Source: an archaeon (GTDB lineage Archaea > Asgardarchaeota > Hermodarchaeia > Hermodarchaeales > Hermodarchaeaceae). From it: a stretch of DNA of 18,251 bases. Numbering within the stretch: position 1 is the stretch's first letter; each line of letters opens with the position of its first letter. Location: positions 1 to 18,251 of the forward strand of contig JABXGV010000219.1 of NCBI GenBank assembly GCA_016550485.1, written 5' to 3'. Below, piece by piece: positions 1 through 7,089 of this stretch. The notes beneath the pieces were generated by a model. The model ran no database searches, had not been told where the DNA came from, and saw nothing but the letters and a program-made list of their open reading frames with translations. Position numbers and translations under genes: made by a program.

Positions 1-397
1 GTCCAATGGTGATGAGCTGGTGTTCTTCTTTGAGTTCGAGCTGAGCTGCATAATACTTGCCCAGTGATCGGTGAATCCAGATGAGGAAAGGCACGGAAAT
101 GGCTCCCATGATGACGCCGACCCATTGGAGGATTGTCGGTAGGGGAAACTGGAAGTCAAGAAGGTAGGGGACGGGAATGAGAATGGCAACTACGTAGAGT
201 ATGACCGAGACAATCATACCGAGTATGCCGATCATTAGGATGATGCTGATCCAGCCGCCGAAGCGGTCTTTTCCTTCGGGCTGCTTCTCCTCTTCTAGCC
301 GTGGTGCGAGGCTTCTGCTTCGGTAGTAGATTCTGACGGTGGCAAAGATGCCCCAGAGCAGGATGATGAGGAGGCGGAAATAGAGGTCTTCAGTCAT
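1..397 (-). CDS. ICMT/PEMT-like membrane methyltransferase, N-terminal part
   Basis: The visible 132 residues are the N-terminal part of a membrane protein; the C-terminus lies beyond base 1. Hydrophobic segments fall at about residues 6-24, 49-76 and 89-108. The stretch HRSLGKYYAAQLELKEEHQL (109-128) resembles the segment that, in isoprenylcysteine carboxyl methyltransferase and phospholipid methyltransferase-like proteins, comes just before the SAM-binding region (usually an RHPxY motif). That catalytic part is outside the window, so the assignment rests on topology plus this one motif. The family methylates lipid or prenyl-cysteine acceptors at the membrane; the substrate here is unknown. 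The ATG start has a GGTGA site 5 nt upstream (403-407) and a TATA box about 50 bp upstream, so the gene is probably transcribed separately from the operon behind it. Confidence 0.7.
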   Translation of the reverse strand, partial: MTEDLYFRLLIILLWGIFATVRIYYRSRSLAPRLEEEKQPEGKDRFGGWISIILMIGILGMIVSVILYVVAILIPVPYLLDFQFPLPTILQWVGVIMGAISVPFLIWIHRSLGKYYAAQLELKEEHQLITIG

Positions 398-445
398 GGG
401 TTTCACCGCGATGTAGTGTTTAGGTGTGCCTAACTGCCCTCGGGG

Positions 446-453
446 AATATAAA
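446..453 (-). promoter_or_regulatory. Archaeal TATA box of the methyltransferase gene
   Basis: On the minus strand this reads TTTATATT, preceded by a purine-rich BRE-like stretch (AGAAGGG). It sits 49 bp ahead of the ATG, which would put transcription start near 420 with a short leader that holds the GGTGA site. It occupies the 84-bp gap between the coiled-coil gene stop and this gene. Confidence 0.55.
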
Positions 454-481
454 CCCTTCTCCCTAAAGATTCGATAGGTGA

Positions 482-1048
482 TCAATAGTAGCTTCCGAGT
501 AGGTCTCTCTCTTCCTGTTCAATGAGCGAGGCGATGCTGACGGATTCGTCTCCGGGATAGTCTAGAAACGCCTGCAACCGGCTCACCGCGGCTAGAGCCG
601 CCATATCACCCATCACGCTAGCAAAGCCTTCATCGCAGCTACTACAGCTGATGAAGCGAATCTTCTGCTTGATTTCCAAGGTGTAGTCCCATATCCGTAG
701 TAGGCGAAAGTCGTCTCGCTTCAAGCAGAGTTCTTCGACCACCCTCACGAGCAGGCTGTGGAGCCTCTTCCGGGAGCTCTCAATTTCTCGTTCTAGGATT
801 TTAATACGCGCTTTGAGGTCCTTTTCTTCGCGTTCCTCCTTCGTGGTGCTCAGGAATTTAAGGCGATCCCAAGCGGAGATGCGGCTCGAGACGCTCTCCT
901 TTTCATCGTCGAGCTTAAAGAGCGTGTAGGTCATGAGCTGGATTTGCTCTACTAGCTCGGATATAGTGGGTGCCTTCTTTACCACCTTGTGGAGAACTTT
1001 AAGCAAGGTCCTGGTAAACGCAGAATTTGGCATGTCCCTCGCATACAC
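482..1048 (-). CDS. Hypothetical coiled-coil protein, 188 aa
   Basis: I do not recognise a family. The protein is helical and charged, with a likely coiled coil at about residues 65-110 (heptad-like K/E/L/I pattern) and no signal peptide or membrane segment. One CxxC pair (C135, C138) lies in the C-terminal half, followed by a small-residue helix; these cysteines could bind metal or form a disulfide, but there is no second pair. The long form starts at GTG (1046-1048); an in-frame ATG at 1033 has GAGGG only 2 nt upstream, so the true start is uncertain by 5 residues. It follows the Fe-S reductase gene by 17 bp on the same strand, so the two are probably co-transcribed. A partner or accessory role for the reductase is a guess from that spacing. 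Confidence 0.7.
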   Translation of the reverse strand: MYARDMPNSAFTRTLLKVLHKVVKKAPTISELVEQIQLMTYTLFKLDDEKESVSSRISAWDRLKFLSTTKEEREEKDLKARIKILEREIESSRKRLHSLLVRVVEELCLKRDDFRLLRIWDYTLEIKQKIRFISCSSCDEGFASVMGDMAALAAVSRLQAFLDYPGDESVSIASLIEQEERDLLGSYY

Positions 1049-1065
1049 CTACATGTTGAGGGTTT

Positions 1066-2133
1066 TTAGTCTTGCCTTTTCTGGACCACCGCTTTGAGTC
1101 GCTCATAGATGTCACCGCCCTCCGAGAAGGGACAGACCTTTACACACACGGAGCACCCCAATGTTTTGCTGAAGAATTCAAAGCAGCGGATTCTGTCGAT
1201 ACAGGTACGCAGGGCCCCGATTCCGGGCACGTTATCGATGGCAACCGTCTTTTCGGAGTTGATGGCTTGTCCTGGACACTCTCGTTCGCAGCGTTGGCAG
1301 AGTTCACAATAGGCTTCAATCCAGTCGTGGTCACGGTGGTCGGTGAACTCGAAATACGGGTGTTCGATGAAGACCGGGGCAAGTCGTACGCGGGGTCCAA
1401 ACTCTGGTGTGATTAGGAGACCGGAGCGTCCTTGCCAACCCATGCCCGCCTTACCTGCCAGCGTCGGAGTGTTGGTGAGACCTCCGAGGGGGTGATTGCT
1501 CTGACAGCGAACCCCTTGTTTCCGAAGCCATCGGGCGATGTCATTCACAACAAGTCCCAAGCTGCCGTAGACGCGCATCACTTCTTTGCCGGCTGTCAAG
1601 TCGGGCGCCTTGTCGATTTTATCCCGCTTCATCTCTTGGCTAACAATGAGAGCGTAGCGAAAGAGGGTAAATTTATTCTTGAAGATCATCTGTTGGGGGA
1701 GCTCGGTGAATCCTACGCGGACATCTTTCCACTTCTTTTGGATGAATCCGTTTAGCTCCTCCCAGAGCCCTGGTTTAGGCTCAAAGGGTGTCGGTTCTAG
1801 CTGTCCAAAATAAGGTTCGATGTCTTCCCAGCTTTGTCGCATGCCTTTCATGATCTTGCGAAAAATCCCTATCATCCCTATCATTTTGCGGCGTGGGATC
1901 CCCATCCGACGCATAGGTGGATTGTCGGGGTCAAAATCCTCTCCGCTTGGTGGTCGAAATCCTGCAGAAAACAGGTAAGCGAAGCCCTCCTGAACCGCGT
2001 CAGGATGCGCGGGATATATGAAATCAGGGTACTCGTGCCCAAGGGCAATATAGCGTTGCTCTTCTTTTGAGGTGAAGAAGGGGTGGCTTCGAGACTCTAG
2101 GATTGGAGGGGAATCGGTAGTGGGCTTGGTCAT
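1066..2133 (-). CDS. Epoxyqueuosine reductase/RdhA-like corrinoid and [4Fe-4S] reductase
   Basis: A 355-residue protein with two ferredoxin-type cluster motifs near the C-terminus: CxxCxxCxxxCP at C276, C279, C282, C286, and a second set ending CxxCxxxCP at C327, C330, C334, with extra cysteines at C311 and C317 that could give the fourth ligand. Residues 226-251 carry the GxGWxGrsGLLITPEFGPRVRL-type motif shared by the cobalamin-binding domains of QueG (epoxyqueuosine reductase) and reductive dehalogenases, so a corrinoid plus two [4Fe-4S] clusters is expected. No Tat signal or membrane anchor is visible, which suggests a cytoplasmic enzyme. The N-terminal 180 residues do not match what I know of QueG, and there is no queuosine gene nearby, so the substrate is open. 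The ATG start has GAGG 7 nt upstream. It is the first gene of a probable two-gene operon. Confidence 0.8.
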   Translation of the reverse strand: MTKPTTDSPPILESRSHPFFTSKEEQRYIALGHEYPDFIYPAHPDAVQEGFAYLFSAGFRPPSGEDFDPDNPPMRRMGIPRRKMIGMIGIFRKIMKGMRQSWEDIEPYFGQLEPTPFEPKPGLWEELNGFIQKKWKDVRVGFTELPQQMIFKNKFTLFRYALIVSQEMKRDKIDKAPDLTAGKEVMRVYGSLGLVVNDIARWLRKQGVRCQSNHPLGGLTNTPTLAGKAGMGWQGRSGLLITPEFGPRVRLAPVFIEHPYFEFTDHRDHDWIEAYCELCQRCERECPGQAINSEKTVAIDNVPGIGALRTCIDRIRCFEFFSKTLGCSVCVKVCPFSEGGDIYERLKAVVQKRQD

Positions 2134-2193
2134 GATGATGCCTCGTTGAAATGTGGGGAGGTTGGATCAACTTTCCCGCAATTGTAGCAATAG

Positions 2194-2220
2194 AAAATAT
2201 GTCTTTGAAAGACATATTTT
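2194..2220. promoter_or_regulatory. 27-bp perfect palindrome, candidate operator
   Basis: Two 13-bp arms, AAAATATGTCTTT and AAAGACATATTTT, are exact reverse complements around a single central base (2207). The palindrome lies in the 114-bp gap between the DUF885 stop (2248) and the reductase ATG (2133). Read on the minus strand, the distal arm contains CATATTTT, which could serve as the TATA element of the reductase operon (about 62-69 bp from the ATG), so a dimeric regulator bound here would block TBP/TFB. As RNA it could also fold into a 10-bp A/U-rich stem with a 7-nt loop downstream of the DUF885 gene. No U-tract follows it, so a terminator role looks weaker. Confidence 0.6.
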
Positions 2221-2247
2221 AATCTTCTTGTAGCCCACGACCCTCTA

Positions 2248-3909
2248 TTAGTCCTTGGCGAGTTGGGCGATGCGTAATTGAAAGAGCTTTCGTAGGAAGT
2301 GGATGGGTATGCCGCCGGAGTGGAGGATGGTGTTGTGGAAGAATTGGTCGGAGTATTGGTCGCCCATTTGGCTCTGGATTTCGTCACGGAGTTCGAGGAG
2401 CATGAGTTTTCCGAGGAGATAGCTGAGAGGATAGGAGGGGGTGCTGGTATAGCGGTTCAACTCAGCGACCGCAATGTTTTCCAGCATCCCTGTTTCCTCG
2501 ATCATGAACGCCTTGGCTTCATCAATGGTCATTTGACCCGTGTGGAGTTTGATATCGATAATAATGCGCATGGCGCGAAAGAGCTGCCCGGCGAGCTGCA
2601 TGAACACCTCAGTCTTCCCTAGGAACCCCTTTTCGGCCATGAGTTGTTCGCAGTAATGAGCCCAGCCCTCAACGGTTTCGTGGGCCACCATGCTGGTGAT
2701 TTTCCGAATCAGGTTCGGCTGGAGGTTGGCTGAAACGATTTGGAGATGATGGCCGGGGTATGCTTCGTGGACAGCAGTGTTTTTGCTGCCTGCGCGGGAA
2801 TGGGCTTTCAACCGCTCTTCACTTCCCTCAGTAATAGTGACCCAGTACTGGCCTTCCTGCTTTGGAGAGAAAATCTCAGGTGATAGATAGGCGGCTGTGG
2901 GAATGATGGGAGTGAGAAACGACGGGGTGGGGACAACCCGTATGCTTTCATTTTCCGGTACATCCATGAGGTTATGGGCAATAATGAACGCCCGTGCTTC
3001 TTTGGTGAGGTTGGCGATGTGTTGGAGGATCTCGTCGAAGGAGAGGGGGTGGTCCCGTGTGATGAGTTCCCTGACCTCCTTCACACTCTTTCCAGGGTGT
3101 AACTCCTCCGCCAGCTTCGCCAATGTCTCTTTGGTGTCATCGAAGGCCTGTTGCCCTAAGGCCAGAATCTCTTGTGGTGTTTTCCCTAGTCGGCGCAGCT
3201 CAATCAGTTTGACGAACTTGGCGGCTCCCAAGACCCAATCATGGGTGGACCGAGGAAGCACATCGCTTTTCAGCCATTCAACATACTTGTTGATTGCTTC
3301 AGACGCGGCACCAATCGCCTCCTCCAGTTCTTTGTGTAACGTGGCATCCAGTTGGGGTTTCAGCGTGTGTTGGATTAACTGCAGAAAGCCCACAGTCATA
3401 GGACCTTCCTCGATAGCGAGTTGCGTCCAAAGCTTGACCGGTGATTGCCACAGGGTTTTCGTCTCCTCCAGGAATTGGGGAGTCCGTTTCAGCCGACCAA
3501 TGATTGCTTTGACTCGCGTTTCGAGGGGAGCAAAGTCCCTGGTATAGAGAGGGAACACCGCATTCCCAATGCCTCCAATGGGCCCAGAGGATCCAAATGG
3601 GTGTCCACTTCGCCAGTCCGCGATTTCCGTCATATCAAACAGTGTGTACTCGAGAAAGTGTAAGACTAGATCGTAGTCTAGCTTGCCTTCCTCGGTAAGG
3701 GCTTCATAATCGATTTCTGTTTGGACTTCCTCTTTATATTGACGAAGCCGGGCTATCGTCGCCTCGAAGGCTTTAGCTGAGCCATCAGGTAATAAGTGGT
3801 CATGTTTTTCGTGTTTGTAGCCAACAAAGGTCGCTTGAACTGGCGAATGTTCCATTTCGGTATCAAATACGCGTTCAAATAACCGGTGTAATTTTTCATC
3901 TTCCGTCAA
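2248..3909 (-). CDS. DUF885 family putative metallopeptidase, copy 1
   Basis: A 553-residue soluble protein of the DUF885 family, whose members resemble zinc metallopeptidases. The family hallmark HEAYPGHHLQ is at 381-390 and the second conserved block ETVEGWAHYCE at 411-421; these supply the likely metal ligands and catalytic glutamate. No signal peptide is seen, so it is probably cytoplasmic. The start is TTG (3907-3909), chosen because GGGAGG (3918-3923) sits 8 nt upstream and because the paralogue at 7090-8751 has exactly the same arrangement. The two paralogues align without a gap over their whole length, with 70 of 80 identical residues over 371-450. This copy is divergent from a STAND-TPR gene across a 139-bp gap. 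Substrate is unknown; peptidase activity is inferred from the motif only. Confidence 0.88.
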   Translation of the reverse strand: MTEDEKLHRLFERVFDTEMEHSPVQATFVGYKHEKHDHLLPDGSAKAFEATIARLRQYKEEVQTEIDYEALTEEGKLDYDLVLHFLEYTLFDMTEIADWRSGHPFGSSGPIGGIGNAVFPLYTRDFAPLETRVKAIIGRLKRTPQFLEETKTLWQSPVKLWTQLAIEEGPMTVGFLQLIQHTLKPQLDATLHKELEEAIGAASEAINKYVEWLKSDVLPRSTHDWVLGAAKFVKLIELRRLGKTPQEILALGQQAFDDTKETLAKLAEELHPGKSVKEVRELITRDHPLSFDEILQHIANLTKEARAFIIAHNLMDVPENESIRVVPTPSFLTPIIPTAAYLSPEIFSPKQEGQYWVTITEGSEERLKAHSRAGSKNTAVHEAYPGHHLQIVSANLQPNLIRKITSMVAHETVEGWAHYCEQLMAEKGFLGKTEVFMQLAGQLFRAMRIIIDIKLHTGQMTIDEAKAFMIEETGMLENIAVAELNRYTSTPSYPLSYLLGKLMLLELRDEIQSQMGDQYSDQFFHNTILHSGGIPIHFLRKLFQLRIAQLAKD

Positions 3910-3917
3910 ACGTGCTG

Positions 3918-3923
3918 CCTCCC
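3918..3923 (-). promoter_or_regulatory. Shine-Dalgarno site that fixes the TTG start of DUF885 copy 1
   Basis: GGGAGG on the minus strand, 8 nt from the TTG at 3907-3909. The paralogous gene has the same hexamer and the same spacing ahead of its own TTG, which supports both starts. Confidence 0.7.
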
Positions 3924-3950
3924 AAAACGAATCTCCCTCTCGGTTATCTG

Positions 3951-3958
3951 ATATTTAG
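3951..3958 (-). promoter_or_regulatory. Probable TATA box of DUF885 copy 1
   Basis: On the minus strand this reads CTAAATAT, preceded by GAAAAA as a BRE-like element, about 42 bp from the start codon. The block matches the promoter of the second DUF885 gene: GCAGTA, then an A-run, then the TATA-like box. This is one of the few parts of the two divergent intergenic regions still recognisably shared. Confidence 0.5.
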
Positions 3959-3989
3959 TTTTTCATTACTGCAAAGCAGAAGAGAACGT

Positions 3990-4005
3990 CGCCCTTTTTA
4001 GGGCG
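3990..4005. repeat. Short GC inverted repeat in the leader of STAND gene A
   Basis: CGCCC (3990-3994) pairs with GGGCG (4001-4005) around a T-rich 6-nt loop, 44 bp ahead of the ATG of the STAND gene. It has no counterpart ahead of the other two STAND genes. It could be a hairpin in the leader or a weak binding site; function is unknown and chance is possible. Confidence 0.3.
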
Positions 4006-4034
4006 GGAATCCCCTAATATCCTCTCTGCTCTAC

Positions 4035-4040
4035 GGAAGG
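4035..4040 (+). promoter_or_regulatory. Shine-Dalgarno site of STAND gene A
   Basis: GGAAGG with 8 nt to the ATG at 4049. A TAATAT element at 4014-4019 is a possible TATA box but would leave almost no leader, so the promoter of this gene is not settled. Confidence 0.55.
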
Positions 4041-4048
4041 ATACTGGG

Positions 4049-7000
4049 ATGTATGAGCACTTCAAGCCTGTTGAGCCGGTCTTTGTTGATCGTGAGGAGT
4101 ACCTCGAGTGGATGACCACCGCGCTCAGTCGTTGTCAGGACCAGAGTGTGCTCCTCCACCTGCGGGGCATCGGTGGCATCGGGAAGACCGCCCTTATTGA
4201 GCACTGGCGCCGTACCATCGACCATGCCATCATCCTCGACTGCGAGCAGGTCACCGATTTCTATGACCGGCTGGATGTCCTCGCGAGGGGCGCGGTTCGA
4301 GCAGGGATCCGGCTTCAACGGTTTGATGTGCTCTGGTCGATTCGCCTGCGCTTCGTTCAAGGCATCCAAGCCGCCAAGGAGCCGGGGCGGTCCTGGGCGT
4401 TTGATGTCCTCAAGGTTTTGCCCTTCATCGGCTCTATGGTCAACATCAGTAAGGCGATACGAACTGTCGGGATGAAGCTGAGCCCCCTGCTCAAACGCCG
4501 TGTAGGGAAAGTGGCGGCGTGGTTGCGTGACCGCCTTGGGAAGAACTACGTGGAGACCCTGCTGGAGATTCTTTGGCGGGACCCTCACCGGGCGGAGGTC
4601 CTCTTCCTCGATGCCCTCCTCGAGGATGTGAAGGGACGAAAACGCCACACCCAGCCGGTATTAGTGTTGTTGGACCACTATGAACAGGTGGATACCGAGC
4701 GACACCGCTGGCACTACAAGGACCGGAAAATCTGTGAGGCCGAGCTCTGGTGGGTATTCCTCTCCTCCCTCACCAACGCGGTGAGCATCACTGCCAGTCG
4801 CCGCCCATTACCGGAAAGCCTAGGCCTCGAGGTGTCCGTGGAGGAGAAAGAACTCACCGAATTAGATACCACGAGTTGCCGGGACCTCCTCGCTCAGCGG
4901 GGTGTAGAGTCTGAGGAACTCCAGACCCAGATCATTAGCACGACTGGTGGCAACCCCTTTGCGCTCCACGCCATTTGTGACCTCCGGGACCTCGGTGACC
5001 TCTCCATTGACGAGGTGAAGAGCCTTCGAGCTGACACGCTCGAACAGGTGCGCCTCAAGATTTGGCGTCGACTCTTCAGCCAGGCGGAGGGGCTTCACGA
5101 AATCATCGACCGGGCAGGGCTCCTCCCCTACTTTACTCGAAAAACGCTGACACTCCTTGTGCCGCACCTGAAGACGGACCAGTGGGACCGCTTAACCCAT
5201 TTGAGCTTTGTCCGAGACAGGGGCGATGGAACGTGGGACCTGCACAGCCTAGCATGGGAGCTAGTGCTGGCTGAGTTGGGTGACCGGCTGCCCAAGCTAG
5301 CCCTTGAGACTGCAATGCGCCTTGAAGAGGGAGCAAAGGAAACGCAGGATCTTACCTTGCTGGGCTTGGCGTTCTCGGTTCAGGCGTTGGTGGATGAGCC
5401 CGAGGCTATCAACAAGGCTACGGTTACCGCACTAACCCTTCAATCGACTAGCATATCCGCGGTGCTATCGCTTCTGGATGGAGTCCAGTTTCGGACGAAT
5501 GCGGGACAAGGGAGGCTCCATATGCTTAGAGGATTCGCCTTAAGCCGCTTGTATCGGTGGGCGGAGGTGGAACAGGACTTCCAGGAGAGTCTCAGAGTAT
5601 TTCGTGAGCTTGCCTTAGAGGATCCCGACAGGTACCAGCTCGATCTTGCATGGACTCTTATGGGTCTGGCGTGGGTGTTGAGTGAACAGGGTCGAGCTTC
5701 AGAAGCAGAAGAATTCTATCAAGAGGCGTTTCAACTCCTCGACGAACTGAAACGATTAGGAGAAATTTCTCTTCTTGGATCACCCGATATGATTCTGCTA
5801 CTCTCATGTGATCTTCATCATAATTATGGTGTATCTCTAATCTATGATTACAGAATCGTTGAGGCACAGGCCGCTTTCCGTGAATCTGTTCGTCTATGGC
5901 GACGGTATGTTGAGAAGTCCCCAGAAGCCATATACAGTCTAGTCGATGCCCTCCTTTTACAGGGCGATGCATCCTGGTTCTCAGGTAAAACAACTGAGAC
6001 AGAGGAGGCCTTCCAAGAGGCAGCCCAGATTCTGACAAAACTTGAAAACGCAGCAGATGTCCAGTGGTTTTACTACTCAGCTAGAACACGCGACCTTTAC
6101 GCTGCCTATTTCATGGTTACAGGTAGGGTTCAAGAAGCGGAACGGATGTACCAAGTTGCCGTTGAACACCAACGTGAACACCTTAAACTGATCGGAGAAG
6201 CGCCCTTGCTGTTTTCCCAGCGAGAGAATTTTCTTGGTCGCTATCTACTCCATCTGAGTGTTGCTTTACGTTATTGTGGCAAGCTGACTGAGGCAGAAGC
6301 TGTGCTCCAAGAGGCACGAACCATCTTTCGGAGGATTCAAGAGAAGGAACTGAGAGGCCGATTGATTAATCTCGTAGTAACTCTGTCGCAGTGTGGAATT
6401 CTATTTCGCCAGATGGGTCGGTTTGAGGAGGCGGAGGCGGTATACAAGGAAGCCGTTACGCTTTATAGACCGATTGCTGACCAGCTTTCCAAAGCATACA
6501 TCTTAGGTGCTGCTTTTCTCTACAACAATTACGGGGTCCTCCTTCGCCAAATCAATCGGCTGGCAGAAGCCGAAGCGGCACTCCGTGAAGCCCTAGTACT
6601 CTTCAAGCCCCTCCTTGTCAAGGATTTGGGATTTGTATCGTCCCTAAAGACTGCAGCCCTGAATAATCTGGGAGTGGTTCTGGCGGAAGCTGGGAATCTT
6701 GAGGAGGCGGAGAATGCGTTCAAGGAGGCGCTTCGGATTCGCCTGGATAACGCGAGGGAGGTGCCCAGTATGTACTTGTGGATGCTGGTTCCCATTCTGA
6801 ACAATCTGGGGGTCTTGTGTCACCGGTCGGATTGGCTTGATGAAGCCGTTCACTTCTACCGTGAAGTGTTGAAGCACTGTGGTGCCTGTGCCAGTCATGA
6901 ATCGACGATTGTGCAGTCCTACTTTGTTCGCGCCCTCAGTAACTATGCCCGGCTCCTTATTGTCACTGGAGCCCCTGATGAGACGGTGACCGAGGTGAGG

Positions 7001-7084
7001 AACCAGCTTGCCGCATTTGGTGTTACAGAACTACCTGAATTGGAGGAATGGATAGAAGAAGAACTCGATAATCTATACTTCTAG
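4049..7084 (+). CDS. STAND (NLR-like) ATPase with TPR superhelix, copy A
   Basis: A 1011-residue protein of the STAND class (MalT/NLR-like ATPase switches). A short lead-in with FVDREEYL (12-19) precedes the P-loop GIGGIGKT (40-47). Walker B is VLVLLDHYEQVD (204-215), a sensor-type arginine follows in ITASRR (247-252), the GGNPF motif is at 300-304, and a winged-helix part ends in WDLHSLAWE (396-404), at the place of the NLR MHD motif. From about 490 it is a TPR solenoid with EAE-type signatures near 503, 549, 602, 647, 693, 745, 791, 837, 883 and 929, followed by an acidic tail. No N-terminal effector domain, signal or membrane anchor is present. Known relatives use ATP-driven oligomerisation after the repeats bind a ligand. 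The gene is divergent from DUF885 copy 1 and ends 5 bp from the stop of DUF885 copy 2. Base composition drops in the repeat region. The ligand is unknown. Confidence 0.88.
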   Translation: MYEHFKPVEPVFVDREEYLEWMTTALSRCQDQSVLLHLRGIGGIGKTALIEHWRRTIDHAIILDCEQVTDFYDRLDVLARGAVRAGIRLQRFDVLWSIRLRFVQGIQAAKEPGRSWAFDVLKVLPFIGSMVNISKAIRTVGMKLSPLLKRRVGKVAAWLRDRLGKNYVETLLEILWRDPHRAEVLFLDALLEDVKGRKRHTQPVLVLLDHYEQVDTERHRWHYKDRKICEAELWWVFLSSLTNAVSITASRRPLPESLGLEVSVEEKELTELDTTSCRDLLAQRGVESEELQTQIISTTGGNPFALHAICDLRDLGDLSIDEVKSLRADTLEQVRLKIWRRLFSQAEGLHEIIDRAGLLPYFTRKTLTLLVPHLKTDQWDRLTHLSFVRDRGDGTWDLHSLAWELVLAELGDRLPKLALETAMRLEEGAKETQDLTLLGLAFSVQALVDEPEAINKATVTALTLQSTSISAVLSLLDGVQFRTNAGQGRLHMLRGFALSRLYRWAEVEQDFQESLRVFRELALEDPDRYQLDLAWTLMGLAWVLSEQGRASEAEEFYQEAFQLLDELKRLGEISLLGSPDMILLLSCDLHHNYGVSLIYDYRIVEAQAAFRESVRLWRRYVEKSPEAIYSLVDALLLQGDASWFSGKTTETEEAFQEAAQILTKLENAADVQWFYYSARTRDLYAAYFMVTGRVQEAERMYQVAVEHQREHLKLIGEAPLLFSQRENFLGRYLLHLSVALRYCGKLTEAEAVLQEARTIFRRIQEKELRGRLINLVVTLSQCGILFRQMGRFEEAEAVYKEAVTLYRPIADQLSKAYILGAAFLYNNYGVLLRQINRLAEAEAALREALVLFKPLLVKDLGFVSSLKTAALNNLGVVLAEAGNLEEAENAFKEALRIRLDNAREVPSMYLWMLVPILNNLGVLCHRSDWLDEAVHFYREVLKHCGACASHESTIVQSYFVRALSNYARLLIVTGAPDETVTEVRNQLAAFGVTELPELEEWIEEELDNLYF

Positions 7085-7089
7085 TATGA

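Larger units (their letters stand above)
2248..7084. repeat. DUF885/STAND divergent module, unit 1
   Basis: The divergent pair DUF885 (minus) and STAND-TPR (plus) recurs in the same order and orientation at 7090-11988. The proteins are the same length within a few residues in both units and have the same motif positions, so a segmental duplication of the pair is the simplest explanation. The intergenic regions have diverged except around the DUF885 promoter. Confidence 0.8.

Noticed and set aside
5550..6960. Periodic 138-bp pattern in the STAND genes considered as a DNA tandem repeat
   Set aside because: The period comes from the 46-residue TPR units; the DNA copies are far too diverged to count as a nucleotide repeat array.
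4049..7084. STAND proteins as transcription activators of the MalT/LuxR type
   Set aside because: No helix-turn-helix is visible at the C-terminus, which ends in a short acidic tail, so a direct DNA-binding role is not supported beyond the internal winged helix typical of STAND switches.
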